Below, one piece after another: positions 34,251-46,039 of a stretch of DNA of 64,000 nt (position 1 is the first letter of the stretch; the number at the start of each line of letters is the position of its first letter). Source of the stretch: Homalodisca vitripennis (lineage: Eukaryota > Arthropoda > Insecta > Hemiptera > Cicadellidae); NCBI RefSeq assembly GCF_021130785.1, contig NW_025777593.1:1-64000 (forward strand), in the 5' to 3' direction. The translations under genes and the position numbers were made by a program. Below the pieces are notes generated by a model. It was not told the origin of the DNA. It was given only the letters and a program-made list of their open reading frames with translations, and did no database searches.

Positions 34251-36934
34251 ATCTTTTCAAGGAACTCAGGTTATGTGTGTATACAGTACAAGTTGAATCT
34301 TACCTCCTAGACCATCATAAAAATGTTTGCATTAGATTAAATATTTGCCTGGAACACTTGCCTAGTAACAAATTAACACTTATGCTAACAGTTGCAACAC
34401 AAAATTACATTTGCAAACAAATAGTTTTTTTTTCTTGTGAATATTATGTTCACTTATACTTGCAAAGGCATATTTAGTTCTAGTTTATACTATATTAATA
34501 TTCAAACTAATTGCAAATAATTTTTAATTGCTGCAGTCATAAAATGCTACCACAGTGTAAAAATATACGAAGGTTAAGCCATCATCAAGTCTTAGACACA
34601 TCGGCTTAACTGTATAATCCCAACCCTGCGAGCAGCGACTCCTTTGTCGAGCGGGAATAATAGTTTTATCGTATTGTTACGTCCATGGTTACTAGACTGT
34701 CGTTACGTCTAATTACTTTTTAGCTTTATCTATTAATTAATTTAAACACTTTCTGTTTATTTTTTAAACAGAGAGATTTAAAATTATCAATATTCAATTT
34801 GTATAAGATTTGGGAATCTTAAAGCTTTATTCCTACGTACTAAAATAAAAACATCACGTTCCAAAGTATCCATAAAATATAGATTATAAATTTTAAATTT
34901 GTAGACCTTAATAACGCGTTTTATTTTTGCTTACCAAACCAAAGTCTTCTGATTTTATTTACTTAAAAACATTTACTTAGGTATTCCTAGTAATAACTAA
35001 GACTTTGTAAGTGACATTAATACAAAATATTTTACTCCAGATTGTAAAAAGATTTTGAGTGCTTCTTACAAGGTAGTAAGTATAATTTGCGTATGAGATG
35101 CCCTGTCTTATGGATCTTGTTACTGCTTATGTTATTGACATGAGGCTATTAACTCTGATACACATATTTAACCAATTTGTTATATAATATATTCAGAAAA
35201 GTTTCTGCATTCTCTACCAAGTGCCTTTCCTGATATCTACCAAGTTTCCTATAGAATAAGTTCCTACTTCAGCACCTGTGTAAATTTGAATTTAATTCAA
35301 CACCAACGCAGTACCACGTGTCACGTGACAGGCCTCGCTGAGGTTACAAGCACAATGTCTAACTATAACTCGTTTTATAACTAGTTTAATTCTCAAGGTG
35401 TCCTATGGGCAAATAAACAGACATTCATATAAAAAACAAATCGCTGCAAAAACCATATTAATTCAAAATCTATGATTTAAATTGCATGAAGACATTTTTT
35501 ATTATAAAAACAATATGTTTCACGAAGAAATTAATTTTTCCAGAGTAAATCTGTCTTAACTTATCTTTCCACCACGTGGTAAACTGAAAACTTTAGGTTC
35601 AACAAGTGTGTGATGTGTTGTAGCTTCATCTGATATATTTACAATAAAATTAAACCATTCTTGAACTAGCACATAAGATCAGTATTGAAAATTTCGAGCG
35701 TCACAAATTTTTGTAAGACTAACCTTTAGAGGTCTAATTCGCGGCAGGATGTTCTCATAGGTATTAATTTAGAATGCACATATATCTACTCTTATATTTA
35801 AGATTTTCCACCGTATCCTAACGGGACATCTATTTTCGATGGTAAAGTGCTACTGATTGCATCAAATAGTTAGATTTTATGCCATATGTCGCAGTAGAAA
35901 TTTTTATGTTTGTACGTTTACTAGTACAGAATATATTAAGCCGTTTCAAGACTCCTCAGTACTCCTGTAAAAATCGGTTCATTTTTAATAGCACGGGCAG
36001 ACAGAAAACGTGCAGACAGACAGACTACGAGTGATAGGCTTCGCTCAAGCTCAAGCAATAATTTAGTTTTTTGAACACAAATTAAATTTCAGGAATATGA
36101 TTGGTAATATAAGGACCAAGAGCTGAACGTAATGGCTACCACATTTTATGGGTTCAAAGTGTCGCATTTCCTAGAACAAGACAATAGTAGCCATCATGTT
36201 ACATTTGAAGTTTATACCATGTCTGTTTATATCTGTGTATATCAAAACAAGCAATTTTAAGGATCAATTTATTATATTAATATTATTTTTTTACCTACGA
36301 GATACAATTTTTTTAAAAGTTCATCGAACAGAAGTCATCACGTTTCTCGTACCCGTTCATTTCAAAATGAAAAAGACAGGCTAAATGTAAAAGGATCCTA
36401 ACATAAAGTACAATCATGTTTCTACATGTGCTCTGTACGCATTCGTAATGGAACTTGTGATGATTCTTGTTTACAACTGCACTCCTCTGCACGACAATTG
36501 TTACGTCAAACTGTGAGTTATGCGATAAAATATTTTATTTTTATACATATGAGATGTTCTAATAAACGGTGCTACCTCTAGTAATAGAATACTTTAATTG
36601 GAAATGTAATTTGTAATGTATTAAGAACTGTAGTATTTGTCTACTATCAGGAAGTTTTTCCTATGTCAACTTACATTCACTAATTTCAAATTTTTCCATA
36701 TTACACTGATATAAAATGAAAGATGTATCTTAGACATATTTAAGTAAAAAATCCCTTAAGTAATCAATACTTTTTATCAAATATGTATGATATCTTAAAA
36801 GATTTGGGCGTTGTAAACTGATTCATTAAAAATACACATTATTGTTTGAGTTAATAATGAACCACAATAATGAGTTTAAAACATATATACATTGCAGTAA
36901 AAAACAAAAAATCTACTTAAAACCACATGACTTA
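34251..36934. other. AT-rich stretch, no gene recognised
   Basis: Short plus frames at 34,277-34,477 and 36,196-36,384 are unconvincing. Structures seen: an 8-bp inverted repeat 'gttaagcc' / 'ggcttaac' spanning 34,574-34,611, a 'gtcacgtgac' palindrome near 35,318, 'accacgtggt' near 35,571, a GACA-rich tract ('gtgcagacagacagactacg') near 36,011, and the hairpin described at 36,132. Confidence 0.45.
36132..36194. repeat. GGCTAC hairpin element, copy B
   Basis: The arms 'atggctac' (36,132-36,139) and 'gtagccat' (36,187-36,194) are exact complements. The sequence before it ('gctgaacgtaatggctacc') matches that before the hairpins at 39.94 kb ('ttgaacttattggctacc') and 31.63 kb. This suggests one small repeated foldback. 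Confidence 0.55.
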
Positions 36935-38930
36935 TAATTATTTACAGTATGTTTACAAATATTCTCTACAACGATTGATTATAATTTGGCATGCAATAGG
37001 GTAATATTATTAATAATTGTAAAAATTGAATAAAGGCGAAAATGGGTTCTAATAAGTTATTTCTATGGCTGTATTACTATAATATTCTTGCAAATTTATA
37101 AGGAGCTCTGGTGGTAATTTTAGCAACTAATTACATAAGTTAAAAATTATAGACCGTATTTCTCCTCAAATTTGTACAATATCCTTATTTATGTTTTCAT
37201 TGTAAACAAGTAAATGTAATTAAGTTATTCATTTTAATCCTAAGTCAACTAGAATTCACTATTTACAAATTATTTTTAATATTACAATACAATAAAATGC
37301 CTGGAAGATGTCTCTCTGGCATATTTAACCAACTAATTCTCTAAGAAATCTTGACACTATTTATCAAATATGTATGAAAGGACCTAAAAACATTTAGATG
37401 TGATTTTGAATGTGATTTTAAACTGATTCTTTCTGTATACTTAGAGTACGTAAAGGATTTAAATCAATACACCAGTGGTTCCTTCAATTTGGTCACAAAA
37501 TATAAGAAAGTTATTTGTTGATTAAGATAGACTTTACTAACAAATACAATATAATAATTTTATATTTCATAGAAGATTAAAATCCTGTTAGCAATTACAT
37601 TATTACATCGGAACTGTTTCAATGTGTTTTTCAGTAATTATTAATCGCTAAATCTAAGATTTTAACTAGCCTACTTTGGATAAGAAGCATAGTTAGAGAA
37701 AAACTGAATTGTAAATAATTAAAGTAACTCATCTATAAGTCCTTGTCTCGATCCTGGTCTTTGCCATAGTACTGGATGAATCCCGGTATAGATTTTCCAC
37801 GTTCTGCGTGTCTAACGACTTTACTTATTATACTGAATTACTAAAAGACTCGTGGTCCTTGTCAAGCTTTTAGCCTAATTGCATTTGTCTCACGCATGGA
37901 GGTGGGCTCCTCCAACTTGGTGTGAGTTCAGCGACTTCTTTAAACAACTTTAAAATTTATCGAAAAACATTGAATTACGTGTCCTTTGTTGTTTCTATGG
38001 ATATTACAACAATATTAACATTCACGCTGTTGTATATGTTTCACCTGTATCTATTTATTTTGGTTTTCACCTTCACGTGTTTATGTACATTATACTAACA
38101 TTAAACCGATTCTTGTTATCTGGTTACCCATACAGATAAAAAAACTATAGAGAAAAACAAGTTATGTTACTAGTCTTACAATATCGTGTATACGATAAAT
38201 TATTATTGTTAAGTTACAATATCCAGGGACACTAGTAGATATTTCTTGTTATTACCAATTAGTATATCTGCAACTAAAAGAACTTGCGTAGATTTGTTCA
38301 AAGCTTTCGCATTAATGTATCAGCTCAAGTAGTGTACAATACAGCACATTTGAACTGAAATTATTTAGTGCCTTAGGGAAAACAAAATACTATTTTGATA
38401 AGTTATTAAATAAACATCCAATTATTTGAAATACTGGTGAGATGGTGGAGATTAAATGCATTTCATATAATTTTCAAATATTCAGTGTTGATTTATTTTT
38501 AATTATCACGTCGAGTATAAGAGTGATAAACAGAAGGCTATAACTGTTTCCATAACCAGTCTGCAATGTTCAAACTACTGCCCTAACACTAGTAGGGTTG
38601 TCCCACTAGCTTAATATTAACTCCCATACTTGCATGGTGCACATTGATTACTTCTCTGTACTTTTACTAATTATAGTTTTATTATTATTACTTAGCAAGT
38701 TTACGCAGTAGCATTTTTATTATTTGAATATAAAAACGTAAACTATGAAGCATATTTAAAAATACATAATTTATTTCTCAGTATAAATATAAACACATTA
38801 GAATAATTTAAAAGAGTATGCTGTTATATACTCGTCTTCGGGCTTAAAGAGGTCTTTGACCATATCCGCACAGGACGTAAAGGATTTTAGAAAATGTATT
38901 ATCTGTTTTTATTAAGAAACAACTTCTATT
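36935..38930 (+). repeat. Macro-repeat copy, the most complete unit
   Basis: W is near 37,106 ('gagctctggtggtaatttta', then 'cgtatttctcctcaaatttg'), X near 37,422 ('tgattctttctgtatactta'), Y at 37,722-37,815 ('aagtaactcatctataagtc', 'cacgttctgcgtgtctaacg'), Z near 37,987 ('gttgtttctatggatatta'), the distal block near 38,267 ('tatctgcaactaaaagaact'), then the 38,480-38,930 region shared with 18.54-18.99 kb. It serves as the best reference for the order of landmarks. Confidence 0.8.
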
Positions 38931-39669
38931 AAATAAAGCTATTAGATGTTTCAACTACAGTATTCAACCACTCTTGATTATCAGATGCATGACTAAAATA
39001 TAATTACGAATTTAATGATATTTCCCAAATTAAGATGGAGTCACTTGTTTAATGTAGCATTTTATAACTATTACAAATTTGTAGCTTTCATTTGTAATGA
39101 ATGAATGTGCTATTTACCTTTTACGGGCGAAGTTAGCAGAATTAGGTCTTCTCTCACAGTTAACTTGCGAACATCAATTAATATAAATACCAAAATACTT
39201 GTACATACGGTCGATATTTTATACTTATATTAAACGTAATAAGCAATTTCCCGTTGATATCCATTGAATACAAGGCGCTATAATGACAATATTACAAGAA
39301 GTTTTTCCGGTTTCTAATTTAAATCACTAGTGCATGTGATATATTTGTGTAAAATTTTAAAATGACAACTGCAGTATAATTAGTTCCCCATTACTATAAA
39401 ATTGATGAAACTTAAAAATTCGCACTGGGAAAACTGCTTTAACCGAATTAGTTCACTCCTGTTTCTCTCTGTATGTCTATATGTCTCTCTAATATAATAA
39501 TAGACATATAGAAAGCATGTAGTGAAGGTATGTATATCCGTTTCACTGTCCGTATCTGTTTTATTTCCACATCTTAAAATAATACGAACTGACTTACTGA
39601 CAAACTGTGCATTAAGCTTCACTACTATGTATAAAAAAACAACAACCAAAAATATAACAAGCACTGATA
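38931..39669. other. AT-rich spacer with hairpin
   Basis: A perfect 11-bp inverted repeat, TCTATATGTCT (39,476-39,486) and AGACATATAGA (39,502-39,512), lies here. The overlapping frames 39,380-39,664 (minus) and 39,522-39,809 (plus) run antiparallel through it and lack domains. They are not called as genes. Confidence 0.45.
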
Positions 39670-40030
39670 GTAATCACTGCACGGTCGGAGAATTTAGACT
39701 TTGGAACTTCGCTAGAGATATCATAAATTCAAAAAATCTGTGTGTGACCGCACTTGTTGTCACTATAATCGACTTTGTATTTTTTTATTCTTCTCCTTAT
39801 TCTATATGATAAGATCTTCACACAGACCAGTGGCCCATAGGCGTAACACGCCTTAAGGGGGAATCAGCCTTTCTTTTAATGAGAATCTTTCAATGCATGG
39901 CATAAGTTATAACAATATAAAGATCCAAAGTTGAACTTATTGGCTACCAGAAGTTACGATCTCAGTGCGTTGTACTTGCTAGTGCACTGCGGCGCATCGC
40001 CTGGTAGCCATAGTGTGAAGATAGAATTTT
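39670..40030 (+). repeat. Segment paralogous to 31,386-31,700
   Basis: This is the partner of the 31.4 kb segment. It ends in a perfect 10-bp inverted repeat, 'tggctaccag' (39,941-39,950) and 'ctggtagcca' (40,001-40,010), making a 70-bp hairpin-like element. The corresponding hairpin at 31,632-31,683 is degenerate. Confidence 0.65.
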
Positions 40031-40139
40031 ATCAAATTTCGTGTTGAAATGTACCCATTTAAGTGGCTTTTTATAGTTTAATAGAGGATTATAAACTTTG
40101 AATAACTTTTTTTATTGTAAAGTTCTGCTGACGCTTTTT

Positions 40140-41420
40140 CATCAATTGGCTCATTTTACGTTGTCATGAAATTCAAATTAAACTATTGTTTAATACAATT
40201 TAAATAATACTTTTAAGCGATATGGGAAAATATTCAGACATTTATATATTTATAACTACAAATAACTATTTTATATTTCTTGTACTCTTAGAGCGAATTC
40301 TAGCATTAAATTCATTACTTAAGTAAAGTACTAGAACATTATAGACCACATTAATCTTGAAACTGACCAACATCATTAAAAAAATTATTAAATATAATAA
40401 ACAAATATAATTTAGTTTGGAATATTATTATTATTAGACGGCTAGAATAGACAGTTTTAATACTCAGCTCAGTATTTATCCTTCCACAAATTTTCTACAA
40501 CAATTATTTTTTTGTATAATGAAGGAAATATTACTCAAATTAAACTATAAATCTTTTTAGAAAAAATGTATGAACAATATTAAGTGTGGCGGGAAAGTGG
40601 GAGATTTTCTTCATAAAATTCTGATTCGACTCTTTTTCTACACTTAAGTACAGACAGAATTATCATCCCAAAACACAAGTATTACCATAAAAAGTATTAA
40701 CGTAATGCATTGGTTAGGTATAATCTTTACAAAACGAGAAAACCACGAAATTAAAATGTTTAAAAATATAAAATAATATTTACTCATTATCATTAGATAT
40801 GTACTGTTCCAGTGTTTTTTCTGTGATTAATAGTCGCTAAAACTAGAATGAAAACTGCTTTGGGTACGAGAGATACTGTAAGGAGAACATTAGAAATAAG
40901 AATAATAAAACTAACTCATCCATGTACGTTTTGGTCCTGGTTTAGGCCATCGTAACTTATTTTGCTGATTTTTAAAGTGCTGAGTGTTAAATTGAATTAT
41001 GAACAGAGTTTTCGAATTTTCTAAGAACTTTTCATTAAATTACGTTTGGTCTTTCTGTGGGTTTTAAACAGTTGTTTTACGTATGTTTTACGTGTTTACC
41101 TAGTAAATTTTAAGTTAACAAAATAGCTTCTTTACGTCAACACTACTAATTACAATAAACTGAGTTCTGGTTATATGATTCATTATACATATACATAAAT
41201 AACAAACATATTATTAAAATATAATTGTAGAGGTTATTTCTCTGTTAGATTATGGTGAATATAGTAATATATTATTTTCCAAATACAAAGCCCAGAGACT
41301 ATAATACGAAACCTGTACGATATTGTTCATTGGTCTATCTGCAACTAAAACACCTTCGTTAATTTTAAGAATATTCACTATAATCTATTTTAATAAAGTA
41401 ATTTAAAATGTATTACGGTT
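40140..41420 (+). repeat. Macro-repeat copy, W, X, Y, Z and distal block
   Basis: W is near 40,290 ('agcgaattctagcattaaat', then 'tagaccacattaatcttgaa'), X near 40,625 ('cgactctttttctacactta'), Y at 40,906-40,995 ('aactaactcatccatgtacg', 'ttttggtcctggtttaggcc'), Z near 41,048 ('ggtctttctgtgggtttta') and the distal block near 41,337 ('tatctgcaactaaaacacct'). Just before Y, 'gattaatagtcgctaaaact' near 40,831 is a shared block also seen at 32,980 and 63,930. W to Y is about 615 bp. Confidence 0.75.
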
Positions 41421-41989
41421 TAAAACATTTTACAATTTATTTTGCAAGTATGCATCACTAATAACTAACGATTGATTCAGGATAGTATAAATTTGTTCAT
41501 CGTAAAATATCTCGTCTATATTAGATTCATTAGTGATATAACTGCACGAAAGAGGTTTAAGGAAGACATTATTTCAATAAATTATGAAGTGTATAGCATT
41601 AAAAATTTATATCAATCATAACTTATTACGAAAATGTAATATTTAAACTGTTGTTGAACATAAAATATTTATTGAAGCTGTAAAATGCTCAAAATAGCTT
41701 TATAAAATTATCATAATTATTTTGTTTTTATTAGTAATTTGGTTCACATTTTCGAGCTAAATACAAATCTGATTTTTAGGGAAAAAGAACGTTTAAGTTA
41801 AAGCCGTATATAAATAATATATAACCAATCAAAACTTAAACTGAGGTACTGAGTTTAAAAGTGTGGTGTGTTTAAGTCAAAGGGTATATAATTAATTAAC
41901 ACAAAAAAACATTACACAACAACACAAAATGTACACTAATTACAAAAAGTTAATGTAAATTAATGACATTAATGTATTATTAATTATAT
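41421..41989. other. AT-rich spacer
   Basis: Nothing assignable. It may include upstream untranslated sequence of the retroelement end at 42.0 kb. Confidence 0.35.
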
Positions 41990-42089
41990 TATTAATTATT
42001 ACTATCGCAGGTTAAGTGTAAGAAAGGGCCATGCGGCCCTAACTATGCCTGTATAAATAAAGAATTTTTCATTTCATTTCATTTCATTA
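41990..42089 (+). mobile_element. Non-LTR retrotransposon-like 3' end with (ATTTC)n tail
   Basis: A stable hairpin AGGGCC-atgc-GGCCCT (42,025-42,040) is followed by AATAAA (42,056-42,061) and then a pentanucleotide tail of repeated 'atttc' (about 42,066-42,088). This layout is typical of 3' ends of arthropod non-LTR elements or SINEs mobilised by them. No reverse transcriptase sequence remains, so it is a 5'-truncated stub. The 5' limit is uncertain. Confidence 0.65.
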
Positions 42090-42989
42090 TTTCCCTATTG
42101 TTTACAAATCACTATAACAAATAAGTTCAATGAAATGATCACTAAAAACGTTCGTAGTCATCTGTAGGATACCCATCTCCGCATTCTGAGCAAAACTCTC
42201 AATTAGGTATTATCGCATAAATAACTGACTTTGACATTTCTAGACCAATGTTACAAGAAGGTGCTTAAAGGAGCCGAATTACAATGGGTGAAAATATTAA
42301 ACATTATAAATGATGGATTAGGGAATAAGAGCTTTAAAACTGAATGTTTTACGGTAAAATCCGCAATTATTTATGTAAATATTTCTAAAATATCTTCTAA
42401 CATTCGGAGTTACCAGGTACCTATAAAAGGAGAATGTTTAATTTTAACACCAGAGAAATAATAACTTCGACTACACACAGTCTGAACAAGTTTCTTTTGT
42501 AATATTATAACATACTCAAAACTGCTCCCACCTTCAGACTGTTTAAAATAAAATTCCATTCCGTAAGATAGAGATGTTATAAAATATATAATCAATATAT
42601 TTTTTAAATGATAACACTGTATTAATTATGTCTGGGATCCTGTGTAGTACTGAAATGTTTTAATAACTTTAATCTTTTAACAATCTGTGCTTCTTACATA
42701 AACTAATTTACGGTATTAGCGAAGTTGTAAACTCAGATATTTAGAAACTTCAACGGTTGGCATGAACCATACAGATATATGAACTAGAATATTTTTTAGT
42801 TTCATTAAAAAAAAAATCTTTACTTTAAGTTCTTGAATCTATTTATATTGCTATTATATCTAAATTACTAACGATTAAATCTACTGAAGGCTGGACATTT
42901 AAAATTAGGCAAAGCGACAAGGTTTATTATTTAAGCTACAATGGAGTCCAGTGAGTCATTGAGTGTATGAAACTCTACCTCTTCTATTG
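42090..42989. other. AT-rich spacer
   Basis: Short frames at 42,231-42,461 (plus) and 42,410-42,595 (minus) overlap each other and show no domain. Nothing is assigned. Confidence 0.4.
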
Positions 42990-45310
42990 TTGCAAAATAA
43001 AAGAGATCTCCGGTGTAAATTTCAATATCGATACTATAATAAGTAAGGCCTGTAGACTAAGGCTCGTTGCTAAAATGTCATATATTGGTGTTTTTATTAT
43101 CGAATTTAAACAAATTCATATCAATTATATTTATATTAATACTATTATATAATATTAATGTTATAATATATATTAATATAATTGAATTTAATAATATATA
43201 TTTAGATTTTGAAAATGTCAGAAATATGGCTGATAGACATAAGTAACAAATATTGATTTTTTATAAAACTATTTCATATAACTATTTAAAAGCCAGGCTT
43301 AATACCTCCACCAGTAATGAACTTTCTCTGAAGGATATCCCAAAATAAAAGTTTATCAACATCTATCTGATTATCCCAAAATATAAGTTTATCAACATCT
43401 ATCTGATTAGGCAAATAAATGTAATTTAAAAATATAATAATCTATACAAAACCAGTATGGAGTCCAAGTTCAACATTTAACAAATACAAAAATCATATTT
43501 AAATTTTAATCGAGTGGTTGGTGATGTGATTAATATCGCGACTATTAAACTTAGCAAGAACCACTAGGATGTATAGTGCCTTGGGTAGCAACAGATAGTA
43601 AGAGCGGAAAATGTTACTTCTTAATAAAAAAAAGAAACTTATCCATGTAGGTCCTTGTCCTCCTTTTCGCCATCACATCCATTTCCTGGTGTCGGTTTTC
43701 CGGTGTAATGAGATATGAACTTCTTTTGAAGAACAAAACTGTATTAGCAAACAAAATTTAAATACCTAGTATGCTTTCCCTGTCGTTTCCATGGAAATCT
43801 ATAATTTTAATAAGCATTAGTGATGGGTATTTTTCACCTGTTTTATTAGCTAAAAATCTGTTCTGTATTAAAAGCACTTGCAAGTCTAAACAAATTCGGT
43901 GACAGGAATGGTATCAGAAAATGTTTGAGAGCTTTCTTAAGTCAGGAAATCCTAGAGATTAGAAGGTAATATATTTTGAAACTTCAGATAATCTGGTATA
44001 ATTATTCATTAGCTTAAACTGCCCATCTAGGGATCGTGGCTTACATATATTAAAGAGATTAGAGTCCATGAGTTTTGAGACCGTGGCTTTACTAACCCAC
44101 CAGCTGATCCTTTCAAAAACTTAGATTCCTTCATAAATAATATGGTAGTAGAGGCTGGAATATGTTATATATAAAATTTAACATTCTAAATTTTTGGTAA
44201 TTTCCATTTACAAGAGCTTTAGAAAAACTGGGAATTTTAGTTAGGGAAGGTGTCAGACGCTAAGATACACACAAAGGTTTAGGATTCTAGCACGGGGCAT
44301 GCCATTCTATAATTAAAGATTTTTCAGATTGCATTCTTACAGGGTTTAAGGTAATCCCACTGATAAGATGATGCTAAAGATGCAGTCATGTAAAAACATG
44401 GAAATGGGCCGAATATAAAGTTCAATGGACCAAAAGACTTACGCAATTTAGTTAAATTACGCAGATGTCTCCCTGCTCAATTATTAATGATATTAAAATT
44501 TCAATAATGAACTTGTTTTGAATCCAATAAATCATGTGCCATTTTCTGTTGACTTGCTATCATTCGTTCACTGGCTGGGGGTTTAGGACTTCGAATAATT
44601 GCGAACCACTCCATCATATTTAAATTGTACAATATCTACTATAAAGTTATTACTAATTTATCATAAAAGGATTAATTACTTCATCTTATAACTGATAAGT
44701 AGTTAGTCCTATTTGTAATTTTCCTGTCAAACTAAATAACACACTTAACTCAAGACCGCTAATGAGTATCCTCGTGTAAAAACGCATCACGTGCCAAAGT
44801 GGCGGCGGAGTAGGTTTGGTAAATGTCACTGTAACCTAGAGCTTTGTTATGCCAGTGTCACTGGTTAAACTTTTCAATTGATTTAACTTAAATTACTTTA
44901 TCTAGTTTTTTTCCTAAAAATCGACGATGAATGACAGTATCTCAACAAATGATTTATTCGGTCATAGCACAGGAGGTGAGAGCTAATTTGTATTGTATAC
45001 ATACACAATCTGATTTGTATTAAAACAGATAATGAAAATTCCTCTAGTAAAGAAACTTAAAAATCTGTTCACTAGTTCCGATTGAGATAAAAATCGTTTA
45101 AAACGCGAAATGATTTTTTCACACATTGTATTTTTAGTTGAACACATTAAAAATCAACCCTTAGACACGATAATAAATTTTATATCCGCACCAGCTAATT
45201 ATATACAAAGGCAGCATACAATGTATTTATCTAGTTGCCTGACGGTAATGGGTCTATTTTTTATTTGTCTGACGGTTGGTTTAAAGTGTATCAAGGCAGA
45301 AATTGTTATC
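42990..45310 (+). repeat. Macro-repeat copy and long duplicated segment, copy 2 of 3
   Basis: W is near 43,002 ('gagatctccggtgtaaattt') and Y at 43,633-43,730 ('cttatccatgtaggtccttg', 'ccatcacatccatttcctgg'). From about 43,235 to 45,310 it parallels 32.7-34.2 kb and, inverted, 62.25-64.0 kb. Shared landmarks are 'cgtggctttactaacccacc' near 44,082, 'gcatcacgtgccaaagt' near 44,784 and 'aaatcaacccttagacac' near 45,150. The frame at 45,110-45,316 lies in the repeat. Confidence 0.85.
43336..43407 (+). repeat. 36-bp tandem duplication inside copy 2
   Basis: Two nearly identical 36-bp copies starting 'tatcccaaaataaaagttta' begin at 43,336 and 43,372. The other two copies of the long segment have only one equivalent, so this is a local slip. 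Confidence 0.85.
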
Positions 45311-46039
45311 CCTTAATTACGTTTTATTGCCGTACCAAATCAAGGGAAGTAGTTTTAACTTTGTCAGAATATTAGATCACGAAATAGTAAACTCTAGAAT
45401 TATATCTTGTTGTCACGTGACTTCTGCATAAAAAGTAAATTTTTAAAATGTGTATATAGTTTTAGTTTTGTTACATTTTACTCAATATTGCAGCCTACCA
45501 GTACTATTCTAACCAGCAGAGTTTGCAATGGCAACTATAACTGACTTTAAATTTTATGTCAAAATATTTATCATTATTTGTCTGAAAAAGTTGTTGTCTT
45601 GTCTGTGAAATAAAAGCTTCAGCATCCAATTAGTGGTAAAACAAGTCAAAGCTTGTTATTTTGAAACACGTTGCATTGCTTTGATTTACAAACATTAATA
45701 CTAGAATTCAGAGTATAGTTATATATTGTTGTTTTCATCAATATGCAAGTTGTTTCTGTATTCAAATGATAAAAATGTACTAGTTTTGTTGATAAATTCT
45801 TTCGATAAAAATTCTTTAAAATATTTATGACCATATGTATTGCATATAAATATGCAAAGTGTCTATTTATTCTAAAGTCGACATGTACTTACTCATAATA
45901 ATGGTCAAAATTAATTGAGTCAATGATGTTTACATTCACAAAACTGTTGGGTACGTTGGAATCTTAATTATCGAAATAATTTCGTCTTGTTACGGTACAG
46001 GTAATAAATTTACAAAAACTCCCTCATAAGTAAACCTTG
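45311..46039. other. AT-rich spacer
   Basis: Nothing coding is recognised. A 'gtcacgtgac' palindrome lies near 45,413. The minus frame at 45,646-45,834 is unconvincing. Confidence 0.4.

Noticed and set aside
35310..35335. CACGTG palindromes (also near 33.8, 35.57, 44.79, 45.41 and 62.87 kb) as E-box regulatory sites
   Set aside because: Several lie in copies of the same duplicated segment, and there is no gene nearby to regulate. Short palindromes of this kind are common by chance.
39380..39809. Overlapping antiparallel open frames of 94 and 95 codons
   Set aside because: They shadow each other, have no recognisable domain and are of a length expected occasionally by chance.
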